From the NCBI GenBank assembly GCA_012932865.1, contig SAXG01000095.1, forward strand, positions 97,334-127,384: a stretch of 30,051 nt of DNA, written 5' to 3'. The notes beneath the pieces were generated by a model. That model saw nothing but the letters and a program-made list of their open reading frames with translations. It made no database searches and had not been told where the DNA came from. The stretch comes from Amylostereum areolatum (Eukaryota; Basidiomycota; Agaricomycetes; Russulales; Stereaceae). Positions 9,971 to 20,076 of the stretch are shown here, piece by piece (positions within the stretch are counted from its first letter, which is position 1; each line of letters opens with the position of its first letter). A program made the position numbers and the translations under genes.

Positions 9971-10258
9971 TTCTTCTGTTATTTGGGAGGAGGATATTAT
10001 ACCTAAGGAATTGTCATTATTAGTATTAGGATCCATAGGTAAATTAGAATTATTAGAATTTCAAGTTTCTTCACCTCTAAGATAATCATTACTTAAAAAG
10101 AATTTATTTTTTTTTCAATCATAAGGTTGACTAATATTTAAAGGGAGATCTTCTTTAAAATCAGAAAATAGTATTTGTTCATCTAAAGGACAACTTAAAT
10201 AAAAAAAATAATTTAAAAAGTTATCCACTAAAGGAAAAATATTAACATAATCACACAT
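9545..10258 (-). pseudogene. Hypothetical Asn-rich protein interrupted by one in-frame TAG
   Basis: Reading from ATG at 10258 with TGA as Trp, one frame runs 237 codons to a stop at 9545, broken only by TAG at 9821 (codon 146). The first part reads MCDYVNIFPLVDNFLNYF followed by LSCPLDEQ, then a hydrophilic stretch, then a low-complexity run of about 13 Asn made by an ATT repeat on the plus strand (near 9930-9971) with more N/S-rich sequence. After the TAG comes a compact part with DPGGRVFMPPYLDSNL, FFTDNGDLFIPGQAYGFFGE and a Pro-rich end (YGPPYSPFSKPPSE). There are no clear membrane segments after residue 25. No family is recognised. It may be a decaying gene, a shortened 145-aa protein or a base error. 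Because the downstream part is still open for 91 codons, the stop looks recent. Confidence 0.55.
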
Positions 10259-10563
10259 TATAATAATAAAATTTATAAAAATAAAAATAAAAAAATATAT
10301 AAATGATAAGATAAATCTGATCTTTGGTTCATATATATTTATGAATATAATTAAATATATTATTAATTTATTGCCGACTTGTGTTTTATTTTTTATAGAT
10401 GTTAATATATATAAATAAATAGTGTATCTATTTAAGAGATATCAAACTTTATTAAAAAGATCTAATAATATTATTATTAAAATATTTCTAATTAGGCTTA
10501 TAGGTTTAAATATAAAATTATATAATATAAACATATACATATTTATATACATATTAATTATTT
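10259..10563. other. Intergenic region after cox3
   Basis: About 300 bases of AT-rich DNA between the end of cox3 and the Asn-rich ORF. Nothing recognisable. Confidence 0.5.
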
Positions 10564-11382
10564 CTAATTTCCACCTCAATAATATACTGCAATGAATAAA
10601 AATAATCAAACAACATCTACAAAATGCCAATATAATATAGCAGCTTCATGTCCTTGATGATGAGTATCTGTTAAATGATAATTAACTATTCTAATGAAAC
10701 CTACTAAAATAAATATTGTTCCTATTATAACATGTAATCCATGTAATCCGGTACTAGCATAAAATACTGTTCCATATACAGAATCACTTATTGTAAAACT
10801 AGATTCTGAATATTCATAATATTGTAAAGCTGTAAATATTACAGCAAAAATTATAGTTAATAATGTTCCTAATATGGCTCCTTTTCTATCTCCTTGGATT
10901 AAAGCATGATGACCATAAGTAACAAAAGCACCACTAGATAATAATAAAATTGTATTTAATAATGGAATAGCAAAAGGATCTAAAGGTGTTATACCTAAAG
11001 GTGGTCAACTTCCACCTATTTCAACTGCTGGAGATAAACTAGAATGGAAGAAAGCTCAGAATACACTTAAAAAAGCGAATACTTCACTTATTATAAATAA
11101 AACGATACCTAAAGTTAATCCTTTTTGAACTTGAGTTGTATGGTTACCTAAATAGGTACCTTCTGTTGTTACATCTCTAAATCATAGAGACATAGAAAAT
11201 AAAGTTAAAGTAAAACCTAAACTTAATAAATAATTTCCATAAGGAAAACCTTGCATATACATAACAGCTCCTAACATTAAACTTAATAATGAGAAACTAA
11301 CTAGTATAGGCCAAGGTGAAGGATCCACTAAATGATAAGGGAAAGACTGATATTGATTTCTGTTAATTTTTAGAGATGTCAC
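10564..11382 (-). CDS. cox3: Cytochrome c oxidase subunit 3
   Basis: Membrane subunit 3 of complex IV. The ORF is 272 codons, ATG at 11382 to TAG at 10564, with several Trp codons written TGA; fungal cox3 is usually about 269. The start is [20 protein letters not shown] followed by [15 protein letters not shown], and the end is [20 protein letters not shown], both diagnostic. Seven membrane segments are expected, and the hydrophobicity is consistent with that. The first 15 codons and about 195 bases of leader recur almost unchanged at 13021-13260. Confidence 0.97.
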
Positions 11383-11577
11383 TTTTATAAATTAGTTACA
11401 AATTCTGCTAATGATTTCTAAATTATTTTTATTTACAATTATTTTAATATTTTAAAATAAAAAGTTATAATTTATTAGAATTATAAAATATAAATTAATA
11501 ATTTATTTGAAGGGTAAATAAAGAATAAATAAGTTTTTATTATTTATAAATTAGCTGCATGGAGGTAAAATGTAAAA
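11338..11577 (-). repeat. cox3 5' end and leader, copy 1
   Basis: Spans the first 15 cox3 codons and the leader. It pairs with 13021-13260 over exactly 240 bases at a constant offset of 1683. The copies are near-identical except for a few bases after the start codon and a short AT stretch near 11475-11490. The match ends at GGAGGTA on both sides. Confidence 0.92.
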
Positions 11578-12445
11578 TTATTTTGTAATAAAAATAAAAT
11601 TAAATTATATTACTCTTTTAATAAAACAATTTTGAATTTAATAAAATTATTTAATATAAGGCGCAAATGCATTACAAATTTTTAAATCCTCCTTTATATA
11701 AAGTAATAAGAAATAAAATATTATAATTAACATTTAATAAAAATCTAACGTTAAATAAAATTTAAACAAATTATAGGTTGTAAAATTATAAAATATTTTT
11801 TAATTAATCCTATGAAAATATAGTTTAGTTAGTTAGAGTTAAAATTATTTAACCAAATAAAACATTTATTATTTCCAATTTATAGCTTAATAAATTTATA
11901 CAATATCCCCTTTTTTATTTATTTGAACAAAATTAACTTTACAATAACTAATTTATAAATTTTATTAGTTTTTAATTAATACTTTTTTTTAATCAAGCTA
12001 ACAAAATATCTAAATTTAACACTTTTTAAAAATATAAATCTACCTTCCCTCATTCTTGTAGGAGGGCAAAAATAAAATAATTACTGTAGCAGCACAAGCT
12101 CTTTAAAATAAAAGTTGTTTAACTTTATCTATTTTGTTAATTATAGAAACCCAACCTTTAACTCTGTTATTTAGATAAAATTTTTATATTAGTTACCAAT
12201 TTAGTGTTTTAAATTTAATAAAATATTATTTTATACTTAGGTAAATATTTAACAGCTACTTTCTTTTTAATTCCCTTTAAAATGATCATAAAATATTATA
12301 ACTTAAATTTGACTTATTTATATAAATTTTTAATCATATTTAAATCTGCCTTATTTGAGAGTGTTAAAAGCAGCCGAATAACTATTATAATAACAATTGG
12401 GGAAAAAGTACTAAATATTTATTATATACAATTTTATTACTAAAT
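11578..12445. other. Intergenic region upstream of cox3
   Basis: AT-rich spacer holding one GC-rich hairpin (12041-12066). On the minus strand near 12230-12260 there is a short VKYLPKYK, perhaps another scrap of the YLPK membrane family, with stops on either side. Nothing else is recognised. Confidence 0.4.
12041..12066. repeat. GC-rich hairpin element
   Basis: CCTTCCCTCATTCTTGTAGG AGGG folds with CCCTC against GGAGGG. It is related to 3010-3038 and is the inverse of 13641-13663. It is followed by GCAAAAATAAAA, the same flank as the CCTCCGGGC repeats. Confidence 0.65.
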
Positions 12446-12838
12446 TTATATATTTATTGATAATAATGTTACAAACAATAAAAATAATATTAATAAAACA
12501 AATAAAAATAATACAGTAAGAATATACATACGTATAAATAGAATTAGTGTTTCAAACTTACTAATGATTTTTAATTCTAACAAATAATTTGTGATTATTT
12601 TAGGTAAATATTGTGGTATTTCAATTTGGTTATCTGGTATTAATGCAAATTTTATTAAGATTAAAATACTAATAAGATTAAATATAATTATTAAAGAAAC
12701 ACCAAATACTGCTATAAATTTAACCCATAATACAAAATTTATTTTATATAAAATTTTATAAGTATAAAGAATAACAAATATAAAACAATAAAAATTAGTA
12801 GCCATTTGAAGAATTTTTTTAAAACAATTAAAGTTCAC
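12446..12838 (-). CDS. Hypothetical membrane protein, main frame of the cox3-start chimera
   Basis: Open frame of 130 codons if read from GTG at 12838, ending at TAA at 12446. It is very hydrophobic, with segments near residues 15-30, 35-65 and 96-127. QYLPK lies at residues 76-80, followed by an amphipathic linker and a final membrane span. The same C-terminal plan is seen in the ORF at 4319-4978 (QYLPKF) and the one at 26220-27179 (KYPKL). The preceding chimeric frame overlaps it by about 100 bases in the other frame. A single frame change near 12740-12840 would give one protein of about 200 residues of similar length to the 4319-4978 product. The start is uncertain, and the function is unknown. 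Confidence 0.5.
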   Translation of the reverse strand: MNFNCFKKILQMATNFYCFIFVILYTYKILYKINFVLWVKFIAVFGVSLIIIFNLISILILIKFALIPDNQIEIPQYLPKIITNYLLELKIISKFETLILFIRMYILTVLFLFVLLILFLLFVTLLSINI

Positions 12839-13065
12839 ATAAATTTAGATTTAGTATTTGTAGCTTTTTTGTTTAAGTTAGCTAGCTTAGCATTATTAAA
12901 AGTTTTATTTAATAAATTGTAAGGTTTATAAGTTGAAGGGTTTTTAGATTTAAATGGTACTTGAAGCAAAGTACTATTATGAAATGAATTATTTAATGTT
13001 GCATTATCCCCTATACATTTAGGGAAAGACTGATATTGATTTCTGTTAATTTTTAGAGATGTCAC
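12739..13065 (-). CDS. Chimeric ORF starting with the cox3 N-terminus
   Basis: Starts at ATG 13065 with [15 protein letters not shown], identical to the first 15 residues of cox3, then changes to an unrelated hydrophilic stretch rich in Asn and Lys (KCIGDNATLNNSFHNST and onwards). With the TGA at 12837 read as Trp it goes on through a hydrophobic segment (LIVLKKFFKWLLIFIVLYLL) to TAA at 12739, 108 codons in all. That hydrophobic part overlaps the start of the 130-codon frame, and the two frames together look like one broken gene. The leader in front is a near-perfect copy of the cox3 leader, so a cox3-like transcript is plausible. It could be translated as a short protein, or be silent. Confidence 0.55.
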
Positions 13066-13260
13066 TTTAAAATATAGTTACAAATTCTGCTAATGATTTC
13101 TAAATTATTTTTATTTACAATTATTTTAATATTTTAAAATAAAAAGTTATAATTAAAGCTAATATTTAATTAATTATAAAATATAAATTAATAATTTATT
13201 TGAAGGGTAAATAAAAAATAAATAAGTTTTTATTATTTATGAATTAGCTGCATGGAGGTA
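13021..13260 (-). repeat. cox3 5' end and leader, copy 2
   Basis: Second copy of the 240-base cox3 start and leader, in front of the chimeric ORF. Its high identity implies a recent copy or ongoing gene conversion. Confidence 0.92.
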
Positions 13261-13694
13261 TTTTTAATTTAATTGTTACAATAAAATTTATAATACTCTT
13301 TTAATTTAATAAGAAAATAATTAAGTGTGATTAAATTTATTTATAAAATACTTTTTATAGTCTTTATAATTTTAAGATTTTATGATTTAGAAATTTAGCA
13401 ATAAATAATTAAAATCTAGTATAATTAGGTTGTAAAATATAATAAATAAATTATCTTTTTATTTAAAACCTAAAAAAATACAAGAAAGCAATATATTGTA
13501 ACAAAATATAATAAACCTAAAATATTTTTCAATTATATTATTATTTGTATAAACCATTAGCTAACGTAATAAAGTTAAATTAAATTTGTTTGTTTATTTA
13601 GGAACAACAACAAAACAATCAATAAGAATATTTTTAATCGACCTCCTACCAGAATGAGGGGAGGTGTAAACAATTAGGACTAATTTTTTTAAAC
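13261..13694. other. Intergenic region with one GC-rich hairpin
   Basis: AT-rich spacer between the cox3 leader copy and the tRNA cluster. The only structured part is 13641-13663, CCTCCTACCAGAATGAGGGG AGG, an inverted relative of the hairpins at 3010 and 12041. Confidence 0.5.
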
Positions 13695-13765
13695 CACACC
13701 CTAATGGATTGAACACTAAACTTTTGCTTCGAAGGCAAATGCTGTACCAATTCAGCTAAAGATGA
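13695..13765 (-). tRNA. trnR: tRNA-Arg (TCG), acceptor stem poorly paired
   Basis: The minus strand shows a D arm GCTG/CAGC, an anticodon arm TTTGC-CTTCGAA-GCAAA (5 bp, anticodon TCG, T33 present), a 4-base variable loop and a T arm TAGTG-TTCAATC-CATTA. The acceptor stem TCATCTT against GGGTGTG has about three mismatches plus wobble pairs. It may be edited, misread or decayed. Confidence 0.6.
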
Positions 13766-14111
13766 TAACTAATATTTAAAAGTTTAATACCTATAAACAA
13801 ATTTTATTTAATAATTTAATTTAATGTAAATATTATTAAAAAATATAAGAATTAACTAACCATTTATGAATAAAAATAATACCCTTATAAAGCTAAGATT
13901 GCAACAAGTTAAAAAGGAATAAATTATTAAAATTTTAATATAAAATAGATTTTGTGTCCTTTCGATTAATTAATTAATGTTTTTATTCTACCTTTATCGT
14001 CCTACTACCTTTAGGATTAGGATAAATAAGAGGAGCTAAAATTAAAAAAATAAATAAATATAAAGTTATTATTTTTGTCTGCTTTTACCTTATTTTTAAA
14101 GGATTTAAATA

Positions 14112-14182
14112 TAGCGATTTAGGACTTGAACCTAACCAAACTGATCATGAGACAATCATGCAACCTTTACATCTTATCGCTT
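14112..14182 (-). tRNA. trnM: tRNA-Met (CAT), probably the initiator
   Basis: Acceptor AAGCGAT/ATCGCTA pairs at all positions except the first (A-A); an unpaired 1-72 position is typical of initiators. The anticodon loop is CTCATGA with stem ATTGT/TCAGT, and the T arm is TTAGG-TTCAAGT-CCTAA. The 345 bases between the tRNA-Arg and this gene hold no feature. Confidence 0.85.
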
Positions 14183-14201
14183 CTACCTTCGGGCAAAAAT
14201 A
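14183..14201. repeat. GC-rich repeat variant
   Basis: CTACCTTCGGGCAAAAATAAA, a variant of the CCTCCGGGCAAAAAT repeat, abutting the 5' end of tRNA-Met. Confidence 0.5.
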
Positions 14202-14345
14202 AAAATATAAATAAAATACTAGTTTAATTATAAAATCCTTTGAGTTCTTATTTAAAAATATTTTAATTATAATAACAAAAAGTAGAACAGAAACTATATG
14301 GGAAAACCATAAACACTATCAATGAAAAAAAGAAAAATATTAGTT

Positions 14346-14428
14346 ACGAACAAAGAGACTTGAACTCTTAAGGAATTACTTCCACTCCTGCTTAAAAAGA
14401 GATTGTTTACCAATTTCAACATGTTCGC
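14346..14428 (-). tRNA. trnL: tRNA-Leu (TAA)
   Basis: Class II tRNA with a long variable arm. Acceptor GCGAACA/TGTTCGT, anticodon stem CTCTT/AGGAG with loop TTTAAGC (anticodon TAA), and T arm AAGAG-TTCAAGT-CTCTT. Confidence 0.9.
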
Positions 14429-14610
14429 TAATTGTAATTTTTTTAAGTCAATTATTCTTTTTACTAGATAATTAAATACTAACAAACCTATTTACTGATA
14501 TGCTTTTAATGTTAAATTATTAATTACTATCTAACTATATAATTTTTAAAAAAATATCTAAATAAAAATTGTACTTAATAAAGAATACTTTTATGCCTTT
14601 CGGCTTTGTA

Positions 14611-14683
14611 GGTATCAAGAGGAATTGAACCTCTGAGAAAAGGTATTAACAGTACCCCGCATTAACCACTCTGCCATGACACC
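14611..14683 (-). tRNA. trnN: tRNA-Asn (GTT)
   Basis: Acceptor GGTGTCA/TGATACC, anticodon arm GGGTA-CTGTTAA-TACCT (anticodon GTT), T arm AGAGG-TTCAATT-CCTCT. The variable loop is slightly long (6 bases). Confidence 0.88.
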
Positions 14684-15017
14684 TTATTAATTTTATATAC
14701 TTATATTTTTGTATAATTTTATTTTATTATTGAAACTCAGCCCGCAGTTAAGCAGACAGTTATTATTTAACCATTTATATATAGCTATTTTATTATACGG
14801 ATTATATAAAATTATAAATAAAAAAAAATATAATTTTTATTACTTTTAGTTACTATGGGCAGATTAACGGAGGCTCACTTTTAAGTATAGTAATATTTTA
14901 TATTTATACCGTTACCTCCTTTAGGTTGCTATTCCTATAGTTAGGTTTAAATTTATGGGGAAAATAATTTTTATTTTTATTAATTTTTATTTTTTATTAA
15001 ATTTAATTTTATTAATA

Positions 15018-15087
15018 TGGTAGACGCGATTCGAACACGCTATCTTTCCTACCCAAAAGGAACGACGGACCAATTTGTCTTCTACCA
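15018..15087 (-). tRNA. trnP: tRNA-Pro (TGG)
   Basis: Acceptor TGGTAGA/TCTACCA, D arm GAC/GTC, anticodon arm TTCCT-TTTGGGT-AGGAA (anticodon TGG). The T arm carries GTTCGAATC. The 330 bases before it (14684-15017) show no gene. Confidence 0.92.
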
Positions 15088-15233
15088 TTATTTATAGCAA
15101 AGCCATAGACAAAAAAAACAACAAGGCAGAAAAAAAGATGAAAAATAAAAAATAATCTACCTACAAAATCTACCTTTTTTGGTGCTTTATACTTTGAGGT
15201 ACTTCTTCCCTCTAACATATACCTTAAAACATA

Positions 15234-15282
15234 TTACATATTATATATTATATATTATATATTATATATTACATATTACATA
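15234..15282. repeat. Tandem repeat, 7-base unit TTATATA
   Basis: Seven tandem units, four TTATATA flanked by TTACATA variants, between tRNA-Pro and the 3' end of rnl. Such a tract can slip during replication. Confidence 0.9.
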
Positions 15283-15859
15283 TTGAGGTATATAAAAAAA
15301 TAATAAAGGTAAATCTTTGCTTTTTTAAAGAATCTATATTATTTAATATTTAATTGGACAATTCTAAACATCAAGTCTATTTAATAAATTAGTAATGCTA
15401 AACTTAATACCTTACAGTAATTTCATTCGCATCCTATCTAGAAATGTTCTATTTCTTATAAAATCAGAATATTATCTCTTTTTTAATAATAACCTTCCGG
15501 AAGAAAGTTTTATTACATTTAACCATTAAAAAAATGGAGAGAAATCTGATGATAGTATCTAGGGGTTAGTTTCTTGCTTTATATACATTCAGCGCTTATC
15601 TATTATGTTTGTGGCTACCCAACTATGCCTACTCTTAAAAAAAGAATTTTTATTTTTCAACAATTGGTACACTAGAGAAACACAGCCTATTGATCCTTTC
15701 GTACTAGAAGGTCTGCCCCTTTTTACTATTTATGCCTCCAGAAGATAGGGACCATACTGACTCACGTCGTATTAAACCCAACTCGCGTACCCTTTTAATC
15801 GGCGAACAGCCGAACCCTTCCAAGCTTCTTCCCCCGGAGGATAGGATGAGTCGACATCG

Positions 15860-17053
15860 CAATATATATTAGTTAAAAACTAATATTCTTAACTTTTCAG
15901 TTAAGTTTAGACTATATCTTCATCCAGTATAAAGAGAACAACTTATATAGCTCTGGATGTTGGCGTGTAGTCGTTGAGGGGTTAAATATTTTTAGTTAGC
16001 TATAACTTAAAACAAAATAATTAACTTCCCTGCTGATTGCCCAATCTTTAAAATTTTTACTTTTTTATATAGTATTTAAAGCTCTAAGGGGATTCCAGCA
16101 TATAGCCAACTTCTAAGTTAATATTTCTATTAAAATTCCCCGATGTCAAAAATATATGCGTATAAATTACACAAATTATTCTTCAAATAAACCTAAAGGA
16201 TTATCCATTTCGGTGATGTCACTTTCTATATCGGAGGTATCTTGCTTAAATCCCACTTCAACATTTATTTTATTAAGCATTGATTCATGGAAGTGTGGCA
16301 CTAATTCAGCTTTATTATTATCTAGTGTGTTTTTATTTATATAAATTCTTTCTATTGGACCGCTTGAAATTATTTTATTGTGAATAGTAGTGTCCATATT
16401 AAAATTTTTACTTAAACAATCTCTAAGGATTTGTACTTCATCCGAATTAAAACTATCAGTGCATAAAGTTACACCTCCTCTGTCTACTCGTTGACCATCA
16501 TCCATTATTCAATATGCTAAGCCTCGGTGCGTCAAAAGTTCAGAAATATTAGAAGGTATTTTTTTTTTACCTTCTTCATCTAAAAATAGATCGGCTAAAG
16601 GTTTTAAATCTTCTAAATATTCAGTTCTAAAATATAAAGATCCATTTGTAGAATTATATCTAGAATCAGTTCTAGTATAATTTTTAATTGAATTATTAAT
16701 TACTGGGATACCACCTTCTACAGTCTGATTAAATAAATGATTTATATATTCCCTTTTTTTTATTGATTGTTCAAAAGTAATAAAAGCTTTATTTAAACCA
16801 GTTCTTCCTATATGTGCATCACCCATAAGAGTTCCTATTAACATTTCTTTAAGTGCTTTATTCATGTTTATTGTAATAACTTCTCAATGAAGTTTTTTTC
16901 TTATTTTAAAAAATAAGTCGAAGTTTTAAGCTGTTAATATAATATTTAGCATGCGCTATTATTATATTTTTTAATTTGTTATAATTAGTATTAAACCAAA
17001 ACAAATTTTGTTTATTTATAATTGGTGATTTATGTTTTGATTTTTTATTTTCA
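15860..17053 (-). mobile_element. Group I intron at LSU position 2500 (E. coli numbering)
   Basis: The rRNA reads GGCACCT at 17060-17054 and resumes CGATGTCGACTC at 15859, which joined give the conserved peptidyl-transferase sequence. The 5' exon ends in U and the intron ends in G (15860), as group I introns require. Length is 1194 bases. It contains an open LAGLIDADG gene at 16176-16865. L2500 is a known site for group I introns in fungal rnl. The catalytic core (P, Q, R, S elements) was not folded; the class is inferred from the site and the encoded protein. Confidence 0.85.
16176..16865 (-). CDS. LAGLIDADG homing endonuclease or maturase, in the rnl intron
   Basis: Intron-encoded protein of 229 residues, ATG at 16865 to TAA at 16176, with TGA at 16509 read as Trp. 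The first LAGLIDADG motif is LIGTLMGDAHIGR (residues 9-21) and the second LAYWIMDDG (116-124); the acidic residues D16 and D123 are the likely metal ligands. Between them lies the DNA-contact region of the first half, and after the second motif comes VTLCTDSF then EVQILRDCLSKNF, typical of this family. The last part (residues 185-229) is acidic and unusual, ending EMDNPLGLFEE. Both motifs look intact, so the intron may be mobile, or the protein may help splicing. It is free-standing inside the intron, not fused to the upstream exon. Confidence 0.92.
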
Positions 17054-17400
17054 AGGTGCCAAACAGCCGGGACAATGTGTACTCTCGCCGGCTATCAGCC
17101 TGTTATCCCTAGCGTAACTTTTATCGATTGATCCCCGTCTATTCCATATTATAGCGAGGGGTCACTATGCCCTACTTACGTATCTGTGCGACTTCTAAGT
17201 CTTTCAGTTAGGCATGCTTTCCGCCATTGCGCTCTCCGTAACCATTCACTGGTAAATTGATCTCCATTCAATTTCTAGCTCTACCTTATATAAATTAGTT
17301 TATTTATATTATTTTTTTAAATAAAAATTAAAAAGTTTCACTCCTAAGAATAAAGCTTAAATAATTTAAATTATCTATGTTTATGTCTGTATATTTATTC

Positions 17401-17424
17401 TTGCCGAAAAATGGACTTAAACAA
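17401..17424 (-). other. tRNA-Thr-like 3' half embedded in rnl
   Basis: TTGCCGAAAAATGGACTT, then AAAC, at 17402-17423 nearly repeats 28873-28894 (TTGCCGAAAAATGGACTT, then GAAC), which is the 3' half (T arm and acceptor) of tRNA-Thr. In rnl it lies in a variable loop between conserved blocks. Confidence 0.6.
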
Positions 17425-20076
17425 ATATTATTCCCTGATGGGTTGTATTAATTAAAATATTTGGATGTACTTTGCTACTTTATTAAAGACGACCGCCCCA
17501 GTCAAACTGCCAATTAGTCAACTCTCCCTTTAATTTATTAAAATATTATAAGGTAAACATTAATCAAACCTTAATTTGAAGGTATTCCACTTTAAGTCTA
17601 TCGACATCCCTAATCACTATTAACTAAGGGATTTTGATTAACATGATAACTAACTACAGTAAAGCTGCATAGGGTCTTCCCGTCCCCTGGAGGTAACCCG
17701 CATCTGCACGGGTAATTCAATTTCACTGAGCAAGTTGTAGAGACAGTGAAGCCACGTTACATTATTGATACCAGACCACATTTAATGGCCAATTTATTTT
17801 GCTACCTTTGGATCCTCATAGTTAAGACCGTATTAACCAGACTTTCGATGTAACAGTTTCCTATCACCTTCTTATATTAATGGCATTGGGCAAATTTCAT
17901 TCAGAATACTATGATCTTAATCATTGCTCTGAATTGTGTTTTTAGTAAACAGTGGGGTTCGATTTTATTATACCGTAATAAATTTTCTAATTATGGCTAA
18001 TTAAAATATTACGGTTCCTCTTATCGTCAAACTTATGAGGAGAACTTGCCGAGTTCCTTAACAACTTTTAGCTCTACGCCTTAGTTACTCTACCTACGAA
18101 CCGTGTCGGTTTAGGGTACGGTAGATTTAATTCTTAATACTTAATAAAATAATACCAATTAGCACTTTTTAATAATACCAATTAACATTTTTTTATCTTT
18201 CAAAAGATTATAACTTAATTTCCTGGTCCATTTTTTAATTTCCTATGGACTTTCAGTATTTTACTCATCAGCAAAACATTGGTTTTGATCCTTAGAGGCC
18301 GCATTAACATAAGGCGGTTTAACCTTTCCTTATAACCCTTCGTATTCGGCGAGAAGTATATAACTTCTTTTTACGTTACTCATGTCAGCATTCTCTCTTC
18401 AGTTACTTCCAAACAATGAAACACTGTTTATCTTCAGTTATAGAATGTTCTACTACCTAAATTTAAAATATATATTTTTTTATTAACATATATTCTAAAT
18501 TAACAGGATATCGGTTGATTATTTAGACCCGTTAAATTTTCGGCGCGACAATCTAAGGCTGCTACGTTGTTACAACGGTCATTAAAAGATAGCGACTACC
18601 AGGCTCACTTACAGCTGCATTCAATTTGTAACTTCCTTAATTTCACTTAATAATCATTAGGGACCTTGATCATGTTCGCGCTGTTTCCGTCTTGACTACC
18701 CAACTTAGCATGACAGTCTGAATATCTATCATCAATTTATGTACTTCCGAGATTCGCTTCCATTGGTAAGATTTTCGAGGTCCCGCCAACCTAAACGCTT
18801 AAAAGATAAAATAAATTATAAATAAATTATAAATTATTATTCTAATATTAATTGGGAATTGCCGTGCTGTACCTTCATAAATTTTGAATAGATGTCATAC
18901 TTAAATATGTTCGTAGAAAACCAGCAATCACCAGTTCAGATTGGCATTTCACCGCTTTCCAAAACTCTTCGGAGAATTATGCAACATTCAACCGTTCGAT
19001 CCATTATAATCTGGTCTTGGAAAGATCAACTGGCTTGGGTCTAATAGAAGTAAATTACCCAACACTAATTAAAAAGTAAATAAATCACTTTTCTGTTTTT
19101 TATTATTATTGTTTATATAATTAAAAATTATAATTAAAATAAAAATAAAGTTTTTACCCTAAGGCAAATTTAACAAATAAGGGATTATTCTATTAAATTT
19201 AAAATCTTTAAATATTTATTTAATGAAATTAATCATTTTTTATACTATTAGTCCAGTCGCTTTCGTAGGGCTTTTAACCTTGCTACTCCCATTAACTTGC
19301 TGACCCATTATGCAAAAGGTACGCCGTCATTTTATATTTAAAACTTCGACTGCTTATAGAATTACTAATTCAAGTCTATTTCACTTCGTTATACAACTCA
19401 CTTTTTCAACTTTTCCTTTACAGTACTTTTCACTATCGCTAAATTTATATACTTAGCCTTAGAGGATGGTACCCCTATATTCCGACAAGTTATCTCTCAT
19501 CGTACTTATTAAAAAAAGTAAGCCTAATTTAATAAGAATAATTAAAAAATGCATTTTTTTATACTTTTTTGTGAAGAAATTATAATTTTACAGGATGATT
19601 ACCTTCTGTGGTTAATTTGTTTGGTTATAAAATTTTATAAATCTAATATTAGAATTGAAAGGATTCCACTCCATCTTAAATAATATATTTTTAATTTTTC
19701 AAATGTTATTTCTTAAGGCTAATCCGATTTCACTCACCATTACTTTCGGAGTCTCGGTTGATTTCCTTTCCTTTCCTTAATACAAGTTTTGCTTCAGGAA
19801 GTTTTTATAATAAAGGTTTCCCTTAGGATGCCACAATTTGAGGATTTAATAATTTTATTAAACCTTGGGCTTTTGGATTATCCTCCTTTTTTATAAATTT
19901 GCTAGTTATCCTTAATAATCCTTTAAATTACTATTTGATGTTTATACTAAATTGTCACGATACTTTTAAAGTTATAATTTTTTTTACTATCTTTTTATTT
20001 ATTTTTTATTTATTTAAAGTAATATTTAAAATTTGTAATAAATAATAATAATAATAATTCACATTTTTACCCCATA

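Larger units (their letters stand above)
15340..19960 (-). rRNA. rnl: Large-subunit ribosomal RNA with one group I intron
   Basis: Mitochondrial 23S-like rRNA on the minus strand. On the plus strand one sees the reverse complement of hallmark regions: CCTATTGATCCTTTCGTACT (sarcin-ricin loop, 15690), GGAGGATAGGATGAGTCGAC (peptidyl-transferase region), CTCGCCGGCTATCAGCCTGT then TATCCCTAGCGTAAC (17083-17118), GACGACCGCCCCAGTCAAACTGCC (17488-17512), and GAGACTCCGAAAGTAATGG on the minus strand near 19750 (domain I). The 3' end is set near 15340, after GGTATTAAGTTTAGCATTACTAA; the 5' end near 19960 is a rough estimate, within 50 bases or so. Expansion loops are AT-rich. The L1923-type omega site (TAGGGATAACAGG) carries no intron. 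A tRNA-Thr-like fragment lies at 17401-17424. Confidence 0.95.

Noticed and set aside
9930..9975. ATT tandem repeat as a possible CRISPR or regulatory repeat
   Set aside because: It is a simple trinucleotide run encoding poly-Asn; there are no spacers.
10442..10630. Minus-strand ORF of 62 codons
   Set aside because: It overlaps the 3' end of cox3 in another frame.
15012..15218. Minus-strand ORF of 68 codons
   Set aside because: It covers tRNA-Pro and has no protein features.
16156..16344. Plus-strand ORF of 62 codons
   Set aside because: It is antisense to the LAGLIDADG gene.
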